A DNA stretch of 64,000 nucleotides from Alcanivorax sp. S6407 (GCF_023016115.1 NZ_JALKBH010000001.1:496001-560000), one strand, 5' to 3'. Positions 44,078-52,007 are shown, counted from the stretch's first letter. The notes: generated from the sequence alone by a model not told the origin. Numbers and translations are program-made.

Positions 44078-45421
44078 ATGGCACAGCCCTACAGCACCGT
44101 TCCTGCCAACAGCCACCTGAAGGCCATTCCCGGCAATCGTGGGCTGCCCGTGGTTGGTATGACACTGGCGCTGATGAAAGACCCGGTTAACATCATGCGT
44201 AAACGCTACGAGCGCTATGGCCCAATCTCCTGGACAAGTGCTTTCGGGCTGCGGATGGTCTACATGATGGGCGCGGAAGCCAACCAGTTTGTCATGCTCA
44301 ACCGTGGCGATCTGTTTTCCAATCATGATGGCTGGGACTATTTCATCGGCAAGTTCTTCCACCGCGGCATCATGTTGCTGGATTTCGATGAACATAAATG
44401 GCATCGCAAGATCATGCAGCAGGCGTTCAACCGGGATGTGTTGAAAGGCTATCTGCATCGCATGGGGCCGCACATCGAAACGGGTATCGAGGATTGGCAC
44501 AAGGTGCCGGACTTTCATGTGCTGAATGCGGTGAAACAGCTCACCCTGGACCTGGCGACGGATGTGTTCATGGGCTATGAACTGGGCCCGGAAGCGGATT
44601 CCATCAACACCGCATTTATTGATACCGTCCGTGCCGGCACCGCATTGGTGAGGGCCAATGTGCCCGGTGGCCGTTGGGCCAAAGGCCTGAAGGGCCGCAA
44701 GGTACTGGAGAAATTCTTCCGCAAGGAACTTCCGGCCAAGCGCGCCAGCAAGGATTCCGATCTGTTCAGTGTGCTGTGCCATGCCAGCACAGAAGATGGC
44801 CATCAGTTTTCCGACAATGATGTGGTCAACCACATGATCTTCCTGATGATGGCAGCACACGACACCTCCACCATTACGCTTTCCACCCTGTTCTATTACC
44901 TGGCCAAAAACCCGGAATGGCAGGAACGCCTGCGAAAGGAAAGTCAGGCGCGGAACAAGACCTGTATTGAATATGAAGATCTGGCCAGGCTTGAAGGTAT
45001 CGGCATGGCCATGAAGGAGGCTCTGCGACTCTGCGCACCGGTTCCGTCGATGCCCAGGCGAACGGTGAAAGATGTGGAGTTCAATGGCTACCTGATTCCG
45101 AAGGGGAGCTTTATCACCATTAGCCCCTACTTCACTCACTTCATGGAAGAATACTGGCCGGAACCGAACAAGTTCGACCCGGGACGTTTCAGCGAAGAGC
45201 GCCGCGAAGACAAGGTTCATCCCTACGCCTGGGTACCCTTCGGTGGTGGCGCACACAAATGCATCGGGCTCCACTTTGCCGAAATGCAGGTCAAGGCTAT
45301 TCTCCATCAGGTGCTGCTCAAATACCGATGGAGCGTTCCAGCTGGATATGAGATGCCTGTGGATCTGACCAGTCTGCCGGTGCCCGGGGATGGGCTGCCG
45401 GTGAAACTGGAAAAGCTCTGA
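44078..45421 (+). CDS. Cytochrome P450
   Basis: 447 residues, soluble. The I-helix oxygen-binding motif is MAAHDTSTITLS, the ExxR motif is KEALRL, the meander PERF-like block is KFDPGRFSEE, and the heme loop is PFGGGAHKCIGLHFA with the Cys ligand. It is not the typical CYP153 alkane hydroxylase in its I-helix. It looks more like CYP51/CYP120-type monooxygenases, so a terpenoid, sterol-like or fatty substrate is possible. CCGGAG precedes ATG 44078. No ferredoxin or reductase gene is adjacent. Confidence 0.92.
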   Translation: MAQPYSTVPANSHLKAIPGNRGLPVVGMTLALMKDPVNIMRKRYERYGPISWTSAFGLRMVYMMGAEANQFVMLNRGDLFSNHDGWDYFIGKFFHRGIMLLDFDEHKWHRKIMQQAFNRDVLKGYLHRMGPHIETGIEDWHKVPDFHVLNAVKQLTLDLATDVFMGYELGPEADSINTAFIDTVRAGTALVRANVPGGRWAKGLKGRKVLEKFFRKELPAKRASKDSDLFSVLCHASTEDGHQFSDNDVVNHMIFLMMAAHDTSTITLSTLFYYLAKNPEWQERLRKESQARNKTCIEYEDLARLEGIGMAMKEALRLCAPVPSMPRRTVKDVEFNGYLIPKGSFITISPYFTHFMEEYWPEPNKFDPGRFSEERREDKVHPYAWVPFGGGAHKCIGLHFAEMQVKAILHQVLLKYRWSVPAGYEMPVDLTSLPVPGDGLPVKLEKL

Positions 45422-45435
45422 GAGCAGTACGAGCT

Positions 45436-45554
45436 ACGAGTTGAAAGTTGAAAAGATCAAAGGCCAAACCCTGATGGACTTCAAGGGTTTGCTTTCTAAA
45501 CTTGCAGCTTGCAACTCGTCACTACTCCCTTACACCTAAAGATCACTTGCGGTC
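45436..45554. repeat. AAACCCTGATGG repeat, copy 1
   Basis: Shares TCAAAGGCCAAACCCTGATGG and the tail AAAGATCACTTGCGG (with small changes) with 51852-51962. First of four different repeats packed into the 514-base gap before gor. Confidence 0.7.
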
Positions 45555-45581
45555 TTGGCCGGCCCGTTCATAAACCTGACT

Positions 45582-45668
45582 CGTAGGGCGGAAATTGGCG
45601 AAGGCCAATCTCCGCCATCAGCACCCACGAAAAAGGCGGAGATCGGCCACGCCGATTTCCGCCCTACG
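45582..45668. repeat. 87-bp hairpin repeat, copy 2
   Basis: CGTAGGGCGGAAATTGGCG at the left and CGCCGATTTCCGCCCTACG at the right; nearly identical to copies at 39977 and 50441. Confidence 0.9.
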
Positions 45669-45708
45669 TTTGGAAGGCACAACTACCTTAGACTTTACCT
45701 CCAATGCC

Positions 45709-45782
45709 CTGTAGGAGTGGTGGTTTGCTATGCCTCCGGGTGCGACCACGAAAGCCCTTCGCGCCGGAACCACCGCTCCTAC
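45709..45782. repeat. GTAGGAG-type REP with facing arms
   Basis: GTAGGAGTGGTGGTT and AACCACCGCTCCTAC pair at 14 of 15 positions. It follows hairpin copy 2 by 40 bases, as the corresponding REP follows copies 1 and 3. Confidence 0.8.
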
Positions 45783-45801
45783 CCATGACGACCCTTAACG
45801 C

Positions 45802-45859
45802 TGTGGGAGCTTGCCTGCAAGCGAATCAACAACCTTTCGCTTGCAGGCAAGCTCCCACA
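45802..45859. repeat. REPIN, second copy
   Basis: Perfect 24-bp arms at 45802-45825 and 45836-45859 beginning TGTGGGAGCTTGCCTGCAAG, with only a 10-base spacer. Confidence 0.88.
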
Positions 45860-45935
45860 ACAACACATTACATCATTAGTGTGGACGGTTTACCCTCTGT
45901 GCTCACCGTGACCTCTGTAGTGAAATCGCCTCTGA

Positions 45936-47300
45936 TCAGGCGGTAACCAATTCCCCCTGACGCAGGGTCACCAGTTCTTCTGCTGCTGTGGGATGAATAC
46001 CGACGGTGGCGTCGAAATCTGCCTTGGTGGCGCCCATCTTGATGGCCACGGCAAAGCCCTGGGTGATTTCTGCGGCATCTTCACCGGCTATATGCAGGCC
46101 AACCACCCTGTCACTGGCATCGTCCACAATCAGCTTGATCATGGAGCGCACCTGCCGGTTGCCCAGCGTATAGCGCATGGGACGGAAGCTGCTCTTGTAC
46201 ACCCGGATGGTGCCGCAATGGGCCAGAGCTTCTTCCTGGGTCATACCCACGGTACCAATGTTCGGATGGCTGAACACCGCGGTAGCAACATTGCGATAAT
46301 CCAGCGGCGCCAGAGGCTTGTCCTTGCCATACAGATAGGCTGCCAGCCACATGCCTTCCGCCAGGGCCACCGGCGTCAGCTGTAGACGATCAATGACATC
46401 CCCCAGGGCAAACAAGCCCTTGATACTGGTTTCGTAGTGTTCGTCGACGACAATGGCACCACCATCGTTCAGCGCAGGCATAGCATCTTCCGCAAACAGG
46501 TTATCCAGTAGCGGCACCCTGCCGGTGGCGTAGAACACCTCATCGAATTCAAACTGATCCCAGGTATCAGTAAACAGCTGCTTGCCGCCCTCGCCTTGCT
46601 CGATACGGATCACATCGGTATTGAACCGCAATGTGGTGCCATGCTCGGCCATCTGTTCGGCGACAAATTCCCGGATGTCCCGATCAAAACCTCGAAGGAA
46701 CAGTTCACGGCGATAAAACTGGGTCACCTCACAGCCTAGCCCTTTGAGGATGCCCGCGAATTCAGTAGCAATATAGCCACCACCGACGACGGCGACCCGT
46801 TTCGGCAACTTTTCCAGATAGAACAGATCGTCAGAAATCCTGATCAGGTCATTGCCGGGAAACTCCGGCACAAAGGGTTTGCCACCCACCGCTACCAGAA
46901 TCTTGTCTGTGGTAACGATACGCTCGCCTACCGATACCTTTCCGGGGCCTTCCACACGGCCATGACCTTCGATAATGGTCACCCCGGCCTGATCAAGAAT
47001 GCGTCGATAAATGCCGTTGAGACGTTCGATTTCACGGCTCTTGTTATCACGCAGGGTTGCCCAGTCAAAATCCCAGCCCGAGACGGAATAGCCATAATCC
47101 TCAGCCAGGGCAAATTCATCCGGAAAGTGGGAGCCGTAGGAGAACAGCTTTTTCGGAACACAGCCTACATTCACACAGGTGCCGCCAAAGAATCGCTCTT
47201 CTACAATGGCCACTCTGGCGCCATGTCCGGCTGCCATACGTGCCGCTCTCACACCACCAGATCCTGCTCCGATGACGACCAGATCAAATTCGCTTGTCAC
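45936..47300 (-). CDS. gor: Glutathione-disulfide reductase
   Basis: 454 residues, the family length. FAD motif LVVIGAGSGGVRAARMA, redox-active disulfide GGTCVNVGCVPKKL, NADPH-binding VAVVGGGYIATEFAGIL and the C-terminal HPTAAEELVTLR that supplies the catalytic His from the other subunit. It reduces oxidised glutathione with NADPH in the cytoplasm. The frame extends to 47444, but AGGAG six bases before a GTG at 47300 sets the start. Confidence 0.93.
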   Translation of the reverse strand: MTSEFDLVVIGAGSGGVRAARMAAGHGARVAIVEERFFGGTCVNVGCVPKKLFSYGSHFPDEFALAEDYGYSVSGWDFDWATLRDNKSREIERLNGIYRRILDQAGVTIIEGHGRVEGPGKVSVGERIVTTDKILVAVGGKPFVPEFPGNDLIRISDDLFYLEKLPKRVAVVGGGYIATEFAGILKGLGCEVTQFYRRELFLRGFDRDIREFVAEQMAEHGTTLRFNTDVIRIEQGEGGKQLFTDTWDQFEFDEVFYATGRVPLLDNLFAEDAMPALNDGGAIVVDEHYETSIKGLFALGDVIDRLQLTPVALAEGMWLAAYLYGKDKPLAPLDYRNVATAVFSHPNIGTVGMTQEEALAHCGTIRVYKSSFRPMRYTLGNRQVRSMIKLIVDDASDRVVGLHIAGEDAAEITQGFAVAIKMGATKADFDATVGIHPTAAEELVTLRQGELVTA

Positions 47301-47343
47301 ACGCGACTCCTGAAACTTGCAATGAATTCGTTGGGACAGCCTG

Positions 47344-48957
47344 TCACTGCCCCGGATGATTGCCATTGGATGCAGTAGTAGCAGAAACGTTACGGATTCC
47401 TGCCTGCCAGCGCACGGTGACCGGCTGCTCGCTGGGCCGGCCATGCTCCAGATGGTAGCCCGGCGTCACTCCCGGCCACAGATAATCCAGCGGAATGGAT
47501 TCACCATTGCTGCTCAGCATACGCGCATGATGCCGTTTAAGTTGGCGAGGCTCTGTCACGCCGCATGAATGAGCGATGGTTTCCACTTCCTTGACCAGAT
47601 TGTCATGAAAATGCGCCACCCGCTCTGCCTTGTCTTCCGGTATCAGCCCACGCTGTAACCGGGGATTATGGGTAGTGACACCGGTTGGGCAGGTATTCTT
47701 GTTGCATTGCAGCGCCTGAATACAGCCCAGTGCAAACATATACCCCCGAGCAGACACACAGAAATCTGCCCCCACGGCGATGGCCCAGGCCACCATGCTG
47801 GGATTGATCAGTTTCCCGGAGGCAATGATACGAATGCGGTCGGAGAGCCCATAACCATCGCGAAGATCGACCACCTGTGGCAGCGATTCCGCCAGATACA
47901 AACCCACGTCATCCATCAGTGACATGGGCGCCGCGCCGGTACCGCCATCGCCGCTATCAATGGTGATGAAATCGGGAGCGGACTCCGGGCCGCGCTGATG
48001 CACCGCCAGAAACAACTCTTCCAGCCAGTCAGAAGCGCCCAGTACAAACTTGATCCCGGTGGGTTTACCGGTGACACGGCGGACACGATCTATCAGATCC
48101 AGTAGCGATTCCGCATCATGGACATCCGGCTGGCCATTTGGGCTGATGGAGGCTTCCCCGGCGGTAATGCCACGAATGGCGGCGATTTCTTCCGTGACCT
48201 TGTCCGCAGGCAAGATACCGCCCTTGCCCGGCTTCGCGCCCTGGCTCAGCTTGATTTCGAACATCTTCACCTGCTGATGGGCTGCAATCGCACGGAGCTT
48301 TTCATCATCCAGGTTGCCGTCGTTGTCCCGTACCCCGTAGCGGGCGGTCCCGATCTGCATCACGATGTCACAACCACCCTCCAGGTGGTACGGTGACAGC
48401 CCACCCTCACCGGTATTCATCCAACAATTGGCCGCGGCGGCACCGCGGGATAGCGCCTTTACCGCCGGCCTGGAGAGCGCTCCGAAACTCATGCCGGATA
48501 TATTGAAAATACTGCGCGCCACATAGGGCTGCTCACAGTGCGGGCCAACCATGATCGGCAGGGTCTCGGCAGCGTTGCGCTCCAGAGTGGGATAGGGGCA
48601 ATTCATGAAAATGACCCGCCCTGCCCCGATCTGCTTGGTGGAACCAAACGCCGAGGTGTTACTGAGGTTCTTGGCGGCACGGTAGACCCAGCTGCGCTGG
48701 GCGCGGTTGAAAGGCAACTCTTCGCGATCCATGGCAAAGAAGTACTGGCGGAAGAATTCGCCCATATGTTCGAAGAAATAACGAAACCGGCCCACCAGAG
48801 GAAAGTTTCGCCGGATGGCGTGCTTTTTCTGGAAAAACCGGTCCTGTACCCATAAGCCCAGAGCCACCAGCGTCAGTAACAGCACCAGCACCAGAAACCC
48901 CAGCGCCAGCCAGGCAATGATCCCGGTAAGCCAGGGTTGCAGTTGTTCCGGAAACAT
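47344..48957 (-). CDS. Stand-alone FMN-binding glutamate-synthase-like protein
   Basis: 537 residues. An N-terminal membrane anchor (IIAWLALGFLVLVLLLTLVA) precedes a complete GltS-type synthase domain: NISGMSFGALSRPAVKALS, TGEGGLSPYHLEGGCD, the FMN/glutamine region IDSGDGGTGAAP, and the iron-sulfur Cys pattern CIQALQCNKNTCPTG. It lacks the glutaminase domain. The substrate of these membrane-tied relatives is not known; ordinary glutamate synthesis is unlikely without a partner. AAGGAG lies five bases before ATG 48957. Confidence 0.87.
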   Translation of the reverse strand: MFPEQLQPWLTGIIAWLALGFLVLVLLLTLVALGLWVQDRFFQKKHAIRRNFPLVGRFRYFFEHMGEFFRQYFFAMDREELPFNRAQRSWVYRAAKNLSNTSAFGSTKQIGAGRVIFMNCPYPTLERNAAETLPIMVGPHCEQPYVARSIFNISGMSFGALSRPAVKALSRGAAAANCWMNTGEGGLSPYHLEGGCDIVMQIGTARYGVRDNDGNLDDEKLRAIAAHQQVKMFEIKLSQGAKPGKGGILPADKVTEEIAAIRGITAGEASISPNGQPDVHDAESLLDLIDRVRRVTGKPTGIKFVLGASDWLEELFLAVHQRGPESAPDFITIDSGDGGTGAAPMSLMDDVGLYLAESLPQVVDLRDGYGLSDRIRIIASGKLINPSMVAWAIAVGADFCVSARGYMFALGCIQALQCNKNTCPTGVTTHNPRLQRGLIPEDKAERVAHFHDNLVKEVETIAHSCGVTEPRQLKRHHARMLSSNGESIPLDYLWPGVTPGYHLEHGRPSEQPVTVRWQAGIRNVSATTASNGNHPGQ

Positions 48958-49192
48958 ACACGCTCCTTGTGAGAATACGAACGGCGAAAAAATGACCACC
49001 GGTATTGGGCCCTAAGGGCTCAGGTTGTATGATGGTAGACCGTCTTTGTGAACGTTGGCACTGCCATATTGCCATTCTATCGGGCAAAACTGGGCCATCA
49101 ATGGGGCAAAGACCAGAATCGGGGATAACGCCTTTTTCTACGGGCGCAAAATAATCAAAGGCTTCGGCCACCAATAATCGGGTACAGGCAAG

Positions 49193-49831
49193 ATGAACAA
49201 GCGCACTCTGCTGGCGCTGATGGTCAGCGGCACTCTCGGCGTGACAGGCACGGTCTGCGCAAGCGATATCTACAAATATCGTGCGGCGGACGGCACCATC
49301 CTGTTCACCGATCAGCCCCAGGAACGGGTTGGCCGGGACCATACCCTGCTTTCCGTGCGCAAGGGCTGGAGTTACACCCCGCGAGCCCTGACAGCCACCG
49401 AACGTGACCGCTACGACAGCATGATTTCCCTTGCTGCCTCCCGATTCGATGTGGAACCGGCACTGGTCAAGGCAGTGATCCATGCAGAATCCCTGTTTGA
49501 CCCCAAAGCCATTTCCCGGGTCGGCGCCCAGGGCCTGATGCAGCTGATGCCCGAGACCGCCACCTACCTCAAGGTCTCCAACCCCTTCGATGCACGCCAG
49601 AACATTTTCGGTGGCACCCAGTTCCTGGCCTACCTGAAAGGCAAGTTCAGTAGCCTCGACGACATACTGGCTGCCTACAACGCCGGCGAAGGCAATGTCC
49701 GTCGCTACGGCGGCATCCCGCCGTTCAAGGAAACCCAGGCCTATGTGCGCAAGGTGAAGCAGCTCAAACAACGCTACGCCGGCCACTTCTCGAAAGGCAT
49801 GGGCGAAGAGGAAGTCGTCGCGGCGCGGTGA
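49193..49831 (+). CDS. Lytic transglycosylase with N-terminal DUF4124 domain
   Basis: 212 residues. Signal peptide (LLALMVSGTLGVTGTVCA), a short DUF4124 domain (DIYKYRAADGTILFTDQP), then a Slt-type domain with the catalytic Glu in IHAESLFDPKAISRVGAQGL and MQLMPETA and AAYNAGEGNV. It cleaves peptidoglycan to 1,6-anhydro products in the periplasm. ATG 49193; stands alone. Confidence 0.9.
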   Translation: MNKRTLLALMVSGTLGVTGTVCASDIYKYRAADGTILFTDQPQERVGRDHTLLSVRKGWSYTPRALTATERDRYDSMISLAASRFDVEPALVKAVIHAESLFDPKAISRVGAQGLMQLMPETATYLKVSNPFDARQNIFGGTQFLAYLKGKFSSLDDILAAYNAGEGNVRRYGGIPPFKETQAYVRKVKQLKQRYAGHFSKGMGEEEVVAAR

Positions 49832-49840
49832 ATCCAGTTT

Positions 49841-49989
49841 AAAGTTGAAAGTTCAAAGTTGAAAAGCGCGGCCAAACTATTCGTGCTCTATTGTGCCGTG
49901 CCCGCGATTTTTGGCTTTCAATCGCGAGACACCGAAACATGAAACACTATAAGCCTTTCATCGCGTTTAAACTTTGAACTTTCAACTTT
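49841..49989. repeat. Large palindrome with perfect 20-bp arms
   Basis: AAAGTTGAAAGTTCAAAGTT at 49841-49860 is matched exactly by its reverse complement at 49970-49989. Inside, CGCGATT / AATCGCG (49903-49926) forms a second stem. The arm style resembles the start of the 45436 repeat. Confidence 0.8.
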
Positions 49990-49999
49990 TAACTCGTCC

Positions 50000-50296
50000 C
50001 TAGGCCTCCACCCCCAACCACGGCCCATCGAAATCAATCCGATACTGCTCAAGCCGGTAATTCGCTGTGAGGCATTGCCCGGTGCGCAGGGAGAATTCCA
50101 TCCCGTGGCCAGGACAACGCAGCTGGTTGCCTGAGACCGTACAGCGATCAAGGGGAAAGTCTGCATGGGGGCAGCGGCGTTGGACCAGCCAGGTCTGACC
50201 GTGTTCGTGAATCAGCAACAGCTCCTCACGCCCTACCCGCACCGGCATGCGCAGGCCGTCATAAAGGTCCATGGTTCTTACCAGACGATGAAACAT
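50000..50296 (-). CDS. Small Rieske [2Fe-2S] protein
   Basis: 98 residues. The Rieske cluster is bound by CPHADF and CPGHGMEF, two Cys and two His as expected. Small free-standing Rieske proteins act as ferredoxins for oxygenases; an electron donor role is inferred. GGAGG six bases before ATG 50296 rules out the longer frame from 50467, which would run through a repeat. Nothing else of an oxygenase system is adjacent. Confidence 0.87.
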   Translation of the reverse strand: MFHRLVRTMDLYDGLRMPVRVGREELLLIHEHGQTWLVQRRCPHADFPLDRCTVSGNQLRCPGHGMEFSLRTGQCLTANYRLEQYRIDFDGPWLGVEA

Positions 50297-50440
50297 GCAC
50301 ACCCTCCCGTAGAATGGAAATAGCTGCGAGAGCCGATCGCCACCATCACTGCCACACGCCAACCAGCACCATTGACTTGCTGGTATACCCTGAAGAGTAC
50401 AGAAAGATCCTACTGCCTGCTGTCTTGAACCAACCTGATT

Positions 50441-50527
50441 CGTAGGGCGGAAATTGGCGAAGGCCAATCTCCGCCATCAGCACCAACCCAAAGGCGGAGA
50501 TCGGCTCACGCCGATTTCCGCCCTACG
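50441..50527. repeat. 87-bp hairpin repeat, copy 3
   Basis: Same arms as copies at 39977 and 45582. The REP that normally follows begins at 50566 and is split by the IS110 element. Confidence 0.9.
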
Positions 50528-50595
50528 CTTCAAAGATACAACAACCTCAAAGGCTGACCCACCACCTGTAGGAGATTCTATGTTGTCCACCCCTT

Positions 50596-51534
50596 TTATG
50601 CGGCGGGTGAAGGCATGTAGTCGGTACGGTTCTTCATCAACGCGAAGGCGATACGGACCAGCTTACGTGCGAGGATGACCAGGGCCTGTGTTTTCGCCAG
50701 GCCACGGTCGAGATACCCTTGGTAGACACCCGCCCAGCGGGCGCTTTTGCGGGCAGCCATAGCTGCACAGTAAAGCAGTCTACGGGTCTCTGAGTCGCCT
50801 TTCTTGGTCAGCTTTCGTTTTCCCGTTCTGGTGCCGGAGTCCTTTACGTGGACATCCATCCCCAGGAAGGCGACGAAGGCGTCGCTGTTGCGGAAGTCTC
50901 CTCGCAGGAAGGTCATGACCAAGGCGTAAGCCGTCAGATCGCCCACCCCTTCCAGAGATTTGCAGCGTTGTACCTGATCGCAGAGCCCGGCCTCTCTTAC
51001 GGTGTTGCGAAGATGCTTCTGGATTAGTGTATCCAGACTGTTGATCTGTGAGATCAGCCTTTTCAGACTCGCCTTAAGGACCTTTTCGCCACCCAGGCTC
51101 TGCTGGATCATGGTGCGTGCCTTGATGAGCGCGGCGCGACGGCGCAGCAGTGTCTGCAGTGTTCGATACGCCTTGGGTGGCGGGCTCCAGCGGCGTAGAT
51201 CCTCTTTTTCTCTCTGCAAATGGCGGGCGAGCAGCTGGGCGTCAGAGGCGTCCGTTTTGGCTCGACCCCCTGTTCCCTTGCGGTAGCTGCTGAGCCGTGA
51301 AGCATCAATGACGTAAATGTGGTGCCCTTTGGCATGGGCCAACTCGATGACTGCCATGTGGTAAGTCCCTGTGGCCTCAATGGCGATCTCACAGGGGCAT
51401 GGCAGGCTCTTGAGCCAGTGCTTAATGGCTTTGGGGGTGTTCTCAATGGTGAGCGTCTGGCCCTGGAAATGGATGACCAACTCGGCCTTGGCGACGTCGA
51501 TGCCGACGATGGATCTTGCTACTTGCATTGCCAC
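50596..51534 (-). CDS. IS110-family transposase (DEDD + Ser recombinase)
   Basis: 312 residues. N-terminal RuvC-like DEDD domain: Asp in SIVGIDVAKAELVIHF, Glu in EIAIEATGTYHM, and the Asp pair in KTDASDAQLLARH. The C-terminal Transposase_20 domain shows LEGVGDLTAYALVMTF and the catalytic-Ser region KDSGTRTGKRKLTKKGD. These enzymes use a bridge RNA, where known, to choose target and donor. Intact, no frameshift. The 3' flank is only 21 bases long while the 5' flank is about 230 bases, which fits the IS110 group rather than the IS1111 group. Confidence 0.92.
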   Translation of the reverse strand: MAMQVARSIVGIDVAKAELVIHFQGQTLTIENTPKAIKHWLKSLPCPCEIAIEATGTYHMAVIELAHAKGHHIYVIDASRLSSYRKGTGGRAKTDASDAQLLARHLQREKEDLRRWSPPPKAYRTLQTLLRRRAALIKARTMIQQSLGGEKVLKASLKRLISQINSLDTLIQKHLRNTVREAGLCDQVQRCKSLEGVGDLTAYALVMTFLRGDFRNSDAFVAFLGMDVHVKDSGTRTGKRKLTKKGDSETRRLLYCAAMAARKSARWAGVYQGYLDRGLAKTQALVILARKLVRIAFALMKNRTDYMPSPAA

Positions 51535-51569
51535 TGAACTGCCCCTTGAGCTAGGTTACACATGCTTGT

Positions 51570-51755
51570 CGGGGCGCACCTGAACGCTGGCTTGCTAGTA
51601 TCGTCGGTCTGAGGTGCGACTCAGCCGATGGATTCTTTATCGGCGTATGAATAGGTGCGGGGTGGGGCCAAATCTCCTACCGTCTGTACCCTTAGGTCAG
51701 ATGCACCTTTGGTCCCTCCACCCCGGCAAGTCCTGCATCGTTGCAGGAGAGGCAT
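51570..51755 (-). ncRNA. Candidate bridge RNA of the IS110 element
   Basis: Reading in the transposase direction: a 5' hairpin (TCCTGCA / TGCAGGA, 51731-51748), a long imperfect stem-loop (GGGGTGG...CCAAA with TTTGG...CCACCCC, 51659-51724) holding a 35-base loop, a small hairpin (GCCGAT / ATCGGC, 51624-51644), and another stem-loop (CGCACCT / AGGTGCG, 51575-51618) with a 30-base loop. Size (~180 nt), place and order match the bridge RNA of IS621. The first loop carries GTAGGAG, complementary to the target flank. Confidence 0.6.
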
Positions 51756-51851
51756 TCAAACATACAAGCTCCCTTCCAGGGGGCGAACCTCGCGAAGCGA
51801 GGCGACCGTAGGTAGAAAGTCAGAGCCGGTACATTCAAGATCCGCAGGTGT

Positions 51852-51962
51852 CGAGTTTCGAAAATCAAAGGCTAAACCCTGATGGTCTTCAAGAGCTTGC
51901 ATTTCGAAACTCGCTTCTCGTGACTCGCCACTATCCCATTGCCCTGAAAGATCGCTTGCAGG
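51852..51962. repeat. AAACCCTGATGG repeat, copy 2
   Basis: Perfect 12-bp arms CGAGTTTCGAAA (51852-51863) and TTTCGAAACTCG (51902-51913) enclose TCAAAGGCTAAACCCTGATGG. The arms recur at 1600-1662 and the inner and tail parts at 45457-45554. Confidence 0.75.
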
Positions 51963-52007
51963 CATAACCTGAAGGTCACAGAGAGCTCCTACAGTAGAGG
52001 CCATAAC

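Larger units (their letters stand above)
50575..51766 (-). mobile_element. IS110-family insertion sequence (1192 bp)
   Basis: The left side reads ...CTGTAGGAG|ATTCTATG and the right side ...AACATACA|AGCTCCC. Removing the element, with one AG kept, restores CTGTAGGAGCTCCCTTCCAG, a GTAGGAG REP with its own small palindrome (GCTCCCT / AGGGGGC), very like 1563-1589. AG/CT is thus a 2-bp core repeat. There are no terminal inverted repeats, as expected for IS110. Confidence 0.8.

Noticed and set aside
44060-45307. A 415-codon frame opposite the P450
   Set aside because: The P450 has all its signature motifs on the plus strand.
45430-45860. Closely packed palindromes looking at first like a CRISPR array
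   Set aside because: The units are of different families and sizes, there are no equal spacers, and no cas gene is near.
45890-45925. Third copy of the CACAGAGATCAC repeat
   Set aside because: CTCTGTGCTCACCGTGACC is too diverged to claim with confidence.
50297-50467. N-terminal extension of the Rieske protein
   Set aside because: It would be encoded by intergenic and repeat DNA; GGAGG before ATG 50296 gives the right start.
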